This document shows positions 9,274 through 15,769 of a stretch of 64,000 nt of DNA, piece after piece. Under the pieces are notes generated by a model. The model worked only from the letters and a program-made list of their open reading frames with translations, made no database searches and was not told the DNA's origin. Every line of letters begins with the position of its first letter. Within the stretch, counting starts at the first letter, position 1. The stretch comes from Brachybacterium sacelli (GTDB lineage Bacteria; Actinomycetota; Actinomycetes; Actinomycetales; Dermabacteraceae), in the NCBI RefSeq assembly GCF_017876545.1, contig NZ_JAGIOD010000001.1:310001-374000 (forward strand), read 5' to 3'. A program made the position numbers and the translations under genes.

Positions 9274-9655
9274 TCCCGGCGGCGACCGGAGCTCAGCGGC
9301 GAGCGTGCCCCGACACCCGAGCTCGCCCCGCACGGCGAGCCGCCGATTGCCACGACAGGACCGATGTCGAGAGGAACTTCGGTCCTGACGCGGCAATCGG
9401 AGGGCTTCCAGGTGGAAGAGGGCGAGGTTCGAGGCGGGAGCCGGCTGTCCGTGGGCACCCCGCGGATATCGCCGCGCTCGTCGGGCGCGTATCATCCCGC
9501 ACAGTGCACGGTGGCACACCCCGCCGTCGTCGCATGCCCCGGCCACCCGCACGTCGGCGAGATCCGCGAACCGTGCGCCACCCCGGCCCCCAGCGGGCTC
9601 GACCCTGTCCTGACCCACCTGCGCCGCCCCGCGGCGCCCTCACCGGAGGCGAACA
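9274..9655 (+). other. Intergenic region with hairpin and NSS-gene promoter
   Basis: No gene is visible in these 382 bp. The stretch holds a large inverted repeat (9343-9400, listed separately) that may end PTS transcription, and a TATCAT box at 9490-9495 that could be the -10 of the downstream transporter gene. That would leave a 5' untranslated region of about 150 bases containing GTGCACGGTGGCAC and other short hairpins. I could not match it to a known riboswitch. Confidence 0.5.
9343..9400. repeat. Dispersed inverted repeat, family B, copy 1
   Basis: Arms 9343-9364 and 9379-9400 pair over 22 bp with two mismatches around a 14-base loop. The core GATTGCCGCGTCAGGACCGA (bottom strand of the right arm) occurs again, identical over 20 bp, at 22381-22400 in a second hairpin of the same design. 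It sits just after the PTS operon. It could be a terminator or a repetitive extragenic palindrome; the recurrence favours the second. Confidence 0.7.
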
Positions 9656-11296
9656 GTGACCGCATCCACCCCCTCCCCGACCACCGCGGGTACGAGCGCC
9701 GATCGCGGAGCCTTCTCGGGCCGGACCGCTTTCATCTTCGCGGCGATCGGCTCGGCCGTCGGCCTCGGCAACATCTGGCGCTTCCCGTCCGTGGCCTACG
9801 AGAACGGCGGGGGCGCGTTCATCCTGCCGTACCTGATCGCGCTGCTCACCGCAGGCATTCCCCTGCTGTTCCTGGACTACGCGGTCGGTCACCGTTGGCG
9901 CGGCTCCGCCCCTGCCGCCTGGCGCCGCTTCAAGCGCTGGACCGAGTTCATCGGCTGGTGGCAGGTGCTGGTCGCCCTGATCATCGCCCTGTACTACGCG
10001 CTGATCCTGGCCTGGGCCACGAACTACACGATCTTCTCGCTCGACCAGCGCTGGGGCGATGACGCCGAGGGCTTCTTCAACGAGTACACCCAGGCCCTCG
10101 GCGGCGCGGACGTGACCATCTCCTTCGACGTGGTCCCGGCCGTGCTGATCTCCATGATCCTGGTGTGGCTCGCGGTCATCGTGGTGATGGCTCTCGGCGT
10201 GCAGAAGGGCATCGCCGCCAGCTCCGTCGTCTTCATCCCGCTGCTGGTGGTCATGTTCGTGATCCTGGTGGTGCGCTCGCTGTTCCTGCCCGGCGCGATC
10301 GACGGTCTCGAGGCCCTCTTCCAGCCCAACTGGGCGGCGTTGCTGAATCCGTCGGTGTGGATCGCGGCCTACGGCCAGATCTTCTTCTCGCTGTCGGTCG
10401 CCTTCGGCATCATGCTCACCTACGCCTCCTACCTCAAGAAGAAGACCGACCTCACCGGTTCCGGCCTGGTGGTCGGCTTCGCCAACTCGAGCTTCGAGAT
10501 CCTCTGCGGCATCGGGGTGTTCTCCGCGCTGGGCTTCATGGCCCAGGCGCAGGGCCTCGCGATCGACGAGGTCGTCACCGACGGGGTGGGGCTGGCGTTC
10601 ATCGCTTTCCCGACGATCATCAGCGAGGCTCCGGCCGGGGCGCTGATCGGTGTGCTGTTCTTCGGCTCGCTGGTACTGGCCGGCTTCACCTCGCTGATCT
10701 CGATCGTCGAGGTGGTCATCGCCGCGTTCCAGGACAAGTTCGGCCTGGCCCGGATCCCCGCGACGCTCGGCGTGTGCATCCCGCTGGCCGTGGTCTCCAC
10801 CGTGCTGTTCTCGACCACGATGGGCCTGCCGCTGCTGGACGTGCTGGACAAGTGGGCCAACGAGTACGGCATCGTCGCCGTCGCCCTGGTCTCCACGATC
10901 GTGGTCACCTACCTGGTGTGGGGCCTGCCCACGCTGCGCGACCACCTCAACTACAAGGGCACTTTCCGTATCGGCTGGCTCTGGATGCTCTGCGTCGCCG
11001 TCATCGCCCCGTTGGTGCTGGGCGTCTCGCTGTTCTTCAGCACGACGGATCTGCTCACGTCGGGGACTACCTATATGGGGTACCCGGGCTGGTTCGTGCT
11101 GGTGTTCGGCTGGCTGATGGCCATCGGTCTTGTCGTCGTCGCCGTGGTGCTCTCGCTGATCCCGTGGCCGGCCGGATCGAACCTGTACAAGGACGATTCC
11201 GACGGTGATCCGATCGCCCCCGAAGCTGCGGCCGGCAAGGGTCTGGTCACGACGTCCCAGGCCGCCACCCCGCACGAACTGCGCTCCGACCGGTAG
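9656..11296 (+). CDS. NSS-family sodium-dependent amino acid transporter (MetP-like)
   Basis: This 546-residue, about 12-helix protein belongs to the neurotransmitter:sodium symporter family. The N-terminal signature FIFAAIGSAVGLGNIWRFPS plus YENGGGAF is the sodium and substrate site region of LeuT-like proteins. The gene starts with GTG at 9656, preceded by CGGAGG at 9642-9647. A 35-residue MetS-like ORF follows 122 bp downstream, and this pairing is characteristic of the methionine/alanine importer MetPS of Corynebacterium. Alternative substrates such as tyrosine are possible for the family, and a tyrosyl-tRNA synthetase gene lies downstream, but nothing in the sequence decides this. Confidence 0.9.
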   Translation: MTASTPSPTTAGTSADRGAFSGRTAFIFAAIGSAVGLGNIWRFPSVAYENGGGAFILPYLIALLTAGIPLLFLDYAVGHRWRGSAPAAWRRFKRWTEFIGWWQVLVALIIALYYALILAWATNYTIFSLDQRWGDDAEGFFNEYTQALGGADVTISFDVVPAVLISMILVWLAVIVVMALGVQKGIAASSVVFIPLLVVMFVILVVRSLFLPGAIDGLEALFQPNWAALLNPSVWIAAYGQIFFSLSVAFGIMLTYASYLKKKTDLTGSGLVVGFANSSFEILCGIGVFSALGFMAQAQGLAIDEVVTDGVGLAFIAFPTIISEAPAGALIGVLFFGSLVLAGFTSLISIVEVVIAAFQDKFGLARIPATLGVCIPLAVVSTVLFSTTMGLPLLDVLDKWANEYGIVAVALVSTIVVTYLVWGLPTLRDHLNYKGTFRIGWLWMLCVAVIAPLVLGVSLFFSTTDLLTSGTTYMGYPGWFVLVFGWLMAIGLVVVAVVLSLIPWPAGSNLYKDDSDGDPIAPEAAAGKGLVTTSQAATPHELRSDR

Positions 11297-11338
11297 TCGG
11301 GGGGACAGCAGCCCGCACAGCTCATGCCACCGTCCTTC

Positions 11339-11395
11339 CCCGTCACCTCACCTCTCGCCCGCCACCTCACGTTTCACCCGTCACCTCACCTCTCG
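11339..11395 (+). repeat. Short direct repeat before metS
   Basis: The string CCGTCACCTCACCTCTCG occurs at about 11340-11357 and again at 11378-11395, separated by a related CACCTCACGTTTC stretch. It fills the gap between the transporter gene and the small-subunit gene. Its role is unknown and it may be simple duplication. Confidence 0.5.
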
Positions 11396-11418
11396 ACCAC
11401 CGCATCTCAGGAGTGATC

Positions 11419-11526
11419 ATGTCTGTCGCCTCCATCGTCATGATGGTCATCGCGATCGTGACCGTCTGGGGCGGCCTCGTCGCCGCCGTCATCAACCTCG
11501 CCCGCCACCCCGAGAAGGACGACTGA
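11419..11526 (+). CDS. MetS-like small subunit of NSS transporter
   Basis: This 35-residue ORF (starts MSVASIVMMVIAIVTVWGG and ends RHPEKDD) is one membrane helix with a short basic-acidic tail. It fits the MetS family, tiny subunits needed together with MetP for methionine and alanine uptake in Corynebacterium glutamicum. A clear AGGAG (11409-11413) sits six bases before the ATG. The gene is short enough to be missed by automatic annotation. The assignment rests on size, topology and position after the NSS gene. Confidence 0.82.
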   Translation: MSVASIVMMVIAIVTVWGGLVAAVINLARHPEKDD

Positions 11527-11544
11527 ACTCTCTCGCAGCACCTC

Positions 11545-11655
11545 GTCGAGAACTGGCCGCTGAGCTCGCGCGCAGTGCATCGTCGAGAACTGGCCGCTGC
11601 GCACGCGAGCAGTGCATCGTCGAGAACTGGCGGTTGAGCATGCGCAGTGGCGATA
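11545..11655 (+). repeat. Three 37-bp tandem repeats
   Basis: Units start at 11545, 11582 and 11619, each with GTCGAGAACTGGC, an exact 37-bp period. The first two units are nearly identical and end in GCAGTGCATC; the third diverges in its last third and becomes the left half of the 72-bp palindrome at 11619-11690. No ORF crosses them. They are not CRISPR-like, because the whole period is repeated and no unique spacers are present. Confidence 0.8.
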
Positions 11656-11690
11656 TGGCCAGTGCACATGCTCACGCGCCAGTACTCGAC
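11619..11690. repeat. 72-bp palindromic element, family A, copy 1
   Basis: The element runs from GTCGAGAACTGGCG to CGCCAGTACTCGAC, and its two halves are imperfect reverse complements around a GATATGG centre. A second element of exactly the same length, with the same right end and the same central ATAT, lies at 57155-57226. Extra left-half copies precede it in tandem. This is most likely a repetitive extragenic palindrome, possibly moved by a transposase in trans. Confidence 0.75.
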
Positions 11691-11837
11691 CAGTGGCCAG
11701 TGGTAGTGCACGCGCCTGCGACACGGACACCGGCCTACTTCGCAAGATCGGCGGCCGGCCCCCGAAATAGGTGACCGGCCCCGAAATCGGTGGCGTGAGC
11801 GGAGACCCACCGCCGCCGCGCCCCGATACCCATGCGC

Positions 11838-11843
11838 TACTCT
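11838..11843 (+). promoter_or_regulatory. Predicted -10 box of the tyrS leader
   Basis: TACTCT lies six bases upstream of the leader ATG at 11850, the spacing expected for a leaderless actinobacterial transcript that starts at the A of the ATG. No good -35 box is visible, which is common in such promoters. Confidence 0.45.
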
Positions 11844-11849
11844 TCCGGC

Positions 11850-11921
11850 ATGGACAGGCGCATCGACTATCCGCACGGCTCTGGGACGAGCCGTGTCGTC
11901 GTGCGCGCGCAGCTGCCGTAG
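11850..11921 (+). CDS. Putative leader peptide of tyrS
   Basis: This 23-codon ORF starts MDRRIDYPHG, ends RVVVRAQLP and is followed by an intrinsic terminator 41 bases later and then by tyrS. It contains one tyrosine codon (TAT, codon 7); an in-frame ATG at 11832 would add a second. A -10-like box six bases upstream suggests a leaderless mRNA. Bases 11877-11883 (GGCTCTG) inside the ORF are complementary to 11952-11958 just before the terminator, offering a possible long-range pairing. I infer ribosome-mediated attenuation. The C-terminal RAQLP is only loosely reminiscent of the RAPP-type arrest motifs and does not match them. Confidence 0.5.
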   Translation: MDRRIDYPHGSGTSRVVVRAQLP

Positions 11922-11961
11922 GACAGTCGCCATGACATAGCACCGCTCTCTCAGAGCCCCG

Positions 11962-11989
11962 GGCGAGGACCACATGGTCCTCGCCTTTT
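11962..11989 (+). terminator. Intrinsic terminator/attenuator before tyrS
   Basis: GGCGAGGACC and GGTCCTCGCC form a perfect 10-bp stem with an ACAT loop, followed by TTTT. It is the textbook form of a Rho-independent terminator. It lies between the small leader ORF and the tyrS start codon 58 bases downstream, the arrangement of an attenuator. It could otherwise simply end an upstream transcript. Confidence 0.8.
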
Positions 11990-12047
11990 CCGTATCCACG
12001 GCGCGGGGTATGCACGGAGCTCCTCGCCCTCCCGAGAGGAACTCTCC

Positions 12048-13391
12048 ATGACCACCCCCGATACCCACCGCGCACCGCGGCCCGCGCTCTCGGACCCCGC
12101 CGGCCACCGGTCGCCACCGCGCATCGCCGTGGAATCCTCGGAATCGGCGAAATCACCGGGCAGCCCAGGCTCCCCCGACTCCCCCGACTCCCCCGACTCC
12201 CCCGAGGCGATCCTCGCCCGGCTCGAGCGGACCACGGACCAGATCATCGGACGGGAGGATCTCGTGAACCGCCTGCGCGAGGGGCGTCCGCTGCGTATCA
12301 AGTTCGGCGTCGACCTCACCGCCCCGGACCTCCACCTCGGCCACGCCGTGAACCTGTGGATGATGCGTACCCTGCAGGATCTCGGGCACGTCGTGATCTT
12401 CCTGCTCGGCGACACCACCAGCCGCATCGGCGACCCGACCGGACGCAGCACGACCCGACCCGTCCTGACTCCGCAGCAGATCCATGACAACGCCGAATCG
12501 TTCCTCGAGCAGGTCACGCGGGTGCTGCGCAGCGACGCTGGGCTGCTCGAGATCCGCCGCAACTCTGAGTGGTTCGACGAGATGGGCGTGCCTGGCCTGC
12601 TCCAGGAACTGAGCCTGGTCACCCATGCCCACCTGATCTCCCGAGACATGTTCCGCGCCCGCATCGGGGCGGGCACCGAGATCGCGATGCACGAGCTGAT
12701 CTACCCGGTGCTGCAGGGCTTCGACTCCGTCGCCCTCGGCTCCGATCTCACGATCGTGGGCACGGACCAGCTGTTCAACGAGTCGATGGGCCGTGAGTTG
12801 CAGGTCAAGCACGGCCAGATCCCGCAGACGGTCATCTCCTCCACCGTCACCCCGGGGCTCGACGGCGGGCCCAAGCAGTCGAAGTCGAGAGGCAATTACG
12901 TGGGTCTCTGCGCGAGCCCGGGCGAGAAGTTCGGACGGCTGATGACGCTGCGCGACGAGCTCGTGGGGACGTGGGCCCAGGTGTACACGGACCTGCCGAT
13001 GGACCAGGTCAGCCGACTCGGCGAACTCGCGCTGGCCGGCGGATCCGCGGCGCGAGACGCCAAGCTGGACCTGGCCGAGGCGGTGGTGCGTCGGCACGAC
13101 GGCGCGGCGGCCGCCCGGCATGGTCGCGAGGAGTTCCTGCGGGTGTTCTCCGCCCGCGAGCAGCCCAGTGACATGGCCCCGTTGCCACTCGGGACCGGGC
13201 CGATCACGGCACTGGACCTGGTCGCCACGGCCCGCCCGGAGCTCTCGCGCAGCGCGGCACGGCGACTGCTGACCGGTGGCGGAGTCCACCTCGACGGGAT
13301 GCGCCTCGAGGATCCGGAACGTCGTCTCGAGCTCGGCGACGGGCACATACTGCGGGCCGGGCGGCGCCGATGGTTCCGAACCGAGGGCTGA
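12048..13391 (+). CDS. tyrS: Tyrosyl-tRNA synthetase
   Basis: This 447-residue class I synthetase charges tRNA-Tyr. The HIGH-like motif is HLGHA (96-100), the KMSKS-like loop is KQSKS (276-280), and a C-terminal S4 RNA-binding domain (about 380-447) includes LSRSAARRLLTGGGVHLDGM. Residues 1-54 are a low-complexity extension with SPDSPDSPDSP encoded by 9-bp repeats; the conserved core begins near residue 55. GAGAGGAA precedes the ATG. The KQSKSRGNY loop resembles the TyrZ subgroup rather than the KFGKS form expected of the usual actinobacterial housekeeping enzyme, so this may be a second, regulated or inhibitor-tolerant TyrRS. The leader ORF and terminator upstream support regulation. Confidence 0.9.
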   Translation: MTTPDTHRAPRPALSDPAGHRSPPRIAVESSESAKSPGSPGSPDSPDSPDSPEAILARLERTTDQIIGREDLVNRLREGRPLRIKFGVDLTAPDLHLGHAVNLWMMRTLQDLGHVVIFLLGDTTSRIGDPTGRSTTRPVLTPQQIHDNAESFLEQVTRVLRSDAGLLEIRRNSEWFDEMGVPGLLQELSLVTHAHLISRDMFRARIGAGTEIAMHELIYPVLQGFDSVALGSDLTIVGTDQLFNESMGRELQVKHGQIPQTVISSTVTPGLDGGPKQSKSRGNYVGLCASPGEKFGRLMTLRDELVGTWAQVYTDLPMDQVSRLGELALAGGSAARDAKLDLAEAVVRRHDGAAAARHGREEFLRVFSAREQPSDMAPLPLGTGPITALDLVATARPELSRSAARRLLTGGGVHLDGMRLEDPERRLELGDGHILRAGRRRWFRTEG

Positions 13392-13599
13392 CGAGCGTGC
13401 CACCACGTCTTTGCGGGGAGCTCAGAGCGCGATGTGACGCGATACGCCGAGGCACGCGGCCACGTGAGCACCCTCGCAGGCTTTCCGCCGTCACATTCAT
13501 GGCGCCGAGCGAGCGAAGCCCTTAGGTTCGCTCCTGTCACTCGAAAGCACCCGTAGGGCCCAGGAGTCCCGGGTCGAACCCCTTCGAGGAGGGAGCTCC

Positions 13600-14130
13600 A
13601 TGTCTTCTGACCCCACGATCAGCGCCGGTGGACCCGCGAGCGCCGACGGCGTCCTGGACCGGGAGACCTTCGCCGCCCTTTTCCGCCGCCACCCCGCAGG
13701 TGTCGCCGTCGTCTCGCTCACCGACGGGGCACGGCCCCTCGGATTCACCGCGACCTCCGTGATCTCGGTGTCGGCGCAGCCTGCCGTGCTTGCGTTCTCC
13801 ATCAACGGCACCTCCTCAGCGTGGCCTGCGCTGAGCCGCGCCGAGACGGTGACGATCAACCTGCTGGCCGCGGATCAGCGCCAGGTCTCCACCGTCTTCG
13901 CGACCTCCGGCATCGATCGCTTCGCACAGGTCGACTGGCATCAGCTCCCCACCGGGGAGCCGGTGCTGTACGGGACGGCCGGTTGGATCAGCGGCAGGAT
14001 CCTGGAGCGTGTCCCCGCCGGCGGGAGCTACGTCGTGATCGTCGCCGCGGACCGTGCGGAGCTCTCGAACGAGGAGCCACTGGTGTACCGCAACCGCACC
14101 TACCACCAGCTCCTCGAGTACGAGATCTGA
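13600..14130 (+). CDS. Flavin reductase-domain protein
   Basis: This 176-residue protein fits the FMN-binding flavin reductase family that supplies reduced FMN to monooxygenases. Typical features are the N-terminal FRRHPAGVAVVSLTDGARP, the flavin-site segment GFTATSVISVSAQPAVLAFS and the closing LVYRNRTYHQLLE. GAGGAGGGAG precedes the ATG by a few bases. No monooxygenase gene is adjacent; the LLM monooxygenase at 21194 has its own reductase partner, so the client of this enzyme is unknown. Confidence 0.85.
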   Translation: MSSDPTISAGGPASADGVLDRETFAALFRRHPAGVAVVSLTDGARPLGFTATSVISVSAQPAVLAFSINGTSSAWPALSRAETVTINLLAADQRQVSTVFATSGIDRFAQVDWHQLPTGEPVLYGTAGWISGRILERVPAGGSYVVIVAADRAELSNEEPLVYRNRTYHQLLEYEI

Positions 14131-14151
14131 GCGGCCGGCCCCGGGGGCCGG

Positions 14152-14256
14152 GTGCTGTTCGTCGTCGGCTCCTCCCACGAGATGCCGCTCCGCGCAGCAT
14201 TCGGGTCCGACCGCTACGACCTGCGACTCGTCGATCTCGCCGAGTTGGAGACGTGA
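14152..14256 (+). pseudogene. Possible C-terminal remnant of a DUF5694-like gene
   Basis: A 34-codon open stretch starting at a GTG reads VLFVVGSSHEMPLRAAFG and ends LVDLAELET before a stop. This resembles the last segment of DUF5694-type proteins, which carry a similar VGxxH near the C-terminus. The rest of such a gene is absent; the upstream bases are the end of the flavin reductase gene. It is probably a deletion relic, but the match is from memory and short. Confidence 0.3.
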
Positions 14257-14337
14257 CCGGCCGAGTGTGACCTGCATCCGCTCGGTTCGCACCACTCCAG
14301 GGCGTCGGGTACGCTGATGCCTGCTCTTACGAGCGCT

Positions 14338-14422
14338 GGAGGATTCGCCTAGCGGCCTATGGCGCACGCCTGGAACGCGTGTTGGGTTCACGCCCTCAGG
14401 GGTTCAAATCCCCTATCCTCCG
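14338..14422 (+). tRNA. tRNA-Ser (GGA)
   Basis: The 85-base sequence folds as a class II tRNA. The acceptor stem is GGAGGAT/ATCCTCC, the anticodon stem CACGC/GCGTG has loop CTGGAAC (anticodon GGA, serine codons UCC/UCU), a long variable arm is present, and the T arm is AGGGG-TTCAAAT-CCCCT. The discriminator is G. The complete CCA end is not encoded. TACGCT at about 14310 may be the -10 box. A strong terminator follows within ten bases. Confidence 0.95.
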
Positions 14423-14429
14423 CCGAAGA

Positions 14430-14476
14430 CCGGAGCCGCGTCATCGTTCACGAACGATGGCGCGGCTCCGGCTTTT
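14430..14476 (+). terminator. Terminator of the tRNA-Ser gene
   Basis: Arms 14430-14448 and 14453-14471 form a 19-bp stem (CCGGAGCCGCG...) with one G-T pair and a four-base loop, followed by C and TTTT. It lies eight bases after the tRNA. Confidence 0.9.
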
Positions 14477-14596
14477 CTGCGTGGGTGCGCCGTCGAGGGT
14501 GCCGGAGGCTCACGTACGCCGCCGACGGCTCCCACTGCGCACGGCGCCGACTCCGTTGCGGATCCGCTCACCCACGCACCGAGGCACTTCCCCGGG

Positions 14597-15649
14597 TCAG
14601 AACAGCGCAGGCTGCGGCGTGAGGTCGAGCGCGTCCGGTGCCGCGCGGGCCCGACGAGCGGTCTCGCTCGCCTGACGCCGCTGCTCCGGCTGGTCCTCGT
14701 CCTCGCGGGAGTCCAGGCCGTGCCGGCGCAGCAGCGGGCGCATACGCCGGGCGAGGTTCTTGCGGTATCCGGCCGGCGCGTAGGAGGCGTGTTCGTAGAA
14801 GCGGCGGTATCCGGTGACGAGCTCGGGGTGCTCCCGTTCGATCCACTCCAGGAACCATTCCTTGGCGCCCGGGCGCAGGTGCAGGGCCCCGTAGACGACG
14901 TGGGCGGCGCCGGCCTCGGCGATCCGGGCGAGCGCCTCGTCGAGTTGGGCGTCGGAGTCCGTCAGCCACGGCATGATCGGCATCAGGAACACCGTCACGC
15001 GGAATCCGGCGTCGGCCGCGGCACGCACGGTGGCGAGGCGTGCGGCGGTGGTCGGGGTTCCGGGTTCGACGGTCTTCTGCAGCTGGTCGTCGAAGACGGC
15101 GATGGACATCGAGAGGTCGACGGGGACGCGCTCGGCCGCCTCCTGCAGCTGGGGCAGATCGCGGCGCAGCAGGGTGCCCTTGGTGAGGATCGACAGCGGG
15201 GTGCCGCTGTCGGCGAGGGCGGAGATGATCCCCGGCATCAGCCGGTAGCGACCCTCGGCCCGCTGGTAGGGATCGGTGTTGGTGCCCAGTGCGACGAGAT
15301 CACCTTGCCAGGAGCGCTTGGCGAGCTCTGCCCGCAGCACGTCGGCGACATTGACCTTGACGACGACCTGCTGGTCGAAGTCCGCCCCGGCGTCCAGGTC
15401 GAGGTAGCGGTGGGTGCTGCGCGCGAAGCAGTAGACGCAGGCGTGCGAGCAACCGCGATAGGGGTTGACCGTCCACTCGAAGGGCATGGAGCTCGAGGCC
15501 GGGACGTGGTTGAGCGCCGACTTGGCCGTGACCTCGTGGAAGGTGACGCCCTGGAACTCCGGCGTGCGTACGCTGCGCACGAGCCCCGACATGCCCAGCA
15601 GCGCCTGCGTGCGCTGTTCGGATCCGACCATCTGCCCGCTCCATCGCAT
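14597..15649 (-). CDS. Rv2578c-family radical SAM protein
   Basis: This 350-residue radical SAM enzyme has the [4Fe-4S] motif CSHACVYC at C67, C71 and C74 and closely resembles the mycobacterial Rv2578c family, including MRWSGQ at the start, VNPYRGCSHACVYCFAR, VALGTNTDPYQRAEGRYRLM and GTPLSILTKGTLLRRDL. The ATG at 15649 was chosen because the family begins MRW. The family is related to spore photoproduct lyase-like proteins, and its substrate is unknown to me. A perfect LexA-type box lies nine bases upstream of the start, so a role in the DNA-damage response is likely. The C-terminal 40 residues are Arg/Ala-rich and less conserved. Confidence 0.9.
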   Translation of the reverse strand: MRWSGQMVGSEQRTQALLGMSGLVRSVRTPEFQGVTFHEVTAKSALNHVPASSSMPFEWTVNPYRGCSHACVYCFARSTHRYLDLDAGADFDQQVVVKVNVADVLRAELAKRSWQGDLVALGTNTDPYQRAEGRYRLMPGIISALADSGTPLSILTKGTLLRRDLPQLQEAAERVPVDLSMSIAVFDDQLQKTVEPGTPTTAARLATVRAAADAGFRVTVFLMPIMPWLTDSDAQLDEALARIAEAGAAHVVYGALHLRPGAKEWFLEWIEREHPELVTGYRRFYEHASYAPAGYRKNLARRMRPLLRRHGLDSREDEDQPEQRRQASETARRARAAPDALDLTPQPALF

Positions 15650-15657
15650 ACCGCCAT

Positions 15658-15673
15658 TCGAACGCACGTTCGA
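15658..15673. promoter_or_regulatory. LexA/SOS box
   Basis: TCGAACGCACGTTCGA is a perfect match to the actinobacterial SOS consensus TCGAAC-N4-GTTCGA. It lies nine bases upstream of the start codon of the Rv2578c-like gene on the opposite strand, in a region able to overlap its promoter. The divergent pseudo-metallopeptidase gene begins 97 bases away and could also be affected. Confidence 0.85.
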
Positions 15674-15769
15674 GGTCGTGTCAAGCGAGGCACCCCACCC
15701 CCTCCCCTGCGGCGGCGTGCGCCGGTATCCTGCCGTGGCCACAGGAGGCGCCGACGCGAGGGGATCCAG

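Noticed and set aside
5221..9618. A 1465-codon open frame on the minus strand through the PTS genes
   Set aside because: Only the part below 6588 has coding character (M20 peptidase). The rest is antisense to clear PTS genes and is a GC-rich shadow frame.
9496..9655. SAM or other riboswitch before the MetP-like gene
   Set aside because: I found no conserved core of a known class in the approximately 150-base leader; only short GC hairpins.
11545..11690. CRISPR array
   Set aside because: The entire 37-bp period is repeated, there are no unique spacers, and no cas gene is near.
11822..12047. T-box riboswitch before tyrS
   Set aside because: The conserved T-box sequence (GGTGGNACCGCG type) and a specifier stem are missing; a leader ORF plus terminator explains the region better.
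13560..13600. tRNA-like T arm (GGGTCGAACCCC)
   Set aside because: No acceptor, D or anticodon stem can be built around it; it lies in the upstream region of the flavin reductase gene.
14720..15769. Plus-strand open frame leading into the first pseudo-metallopeptidase
   Set aside because: It is antisense to the radical SAM gene; the real start is ATG 15770, where the family-like head begins.
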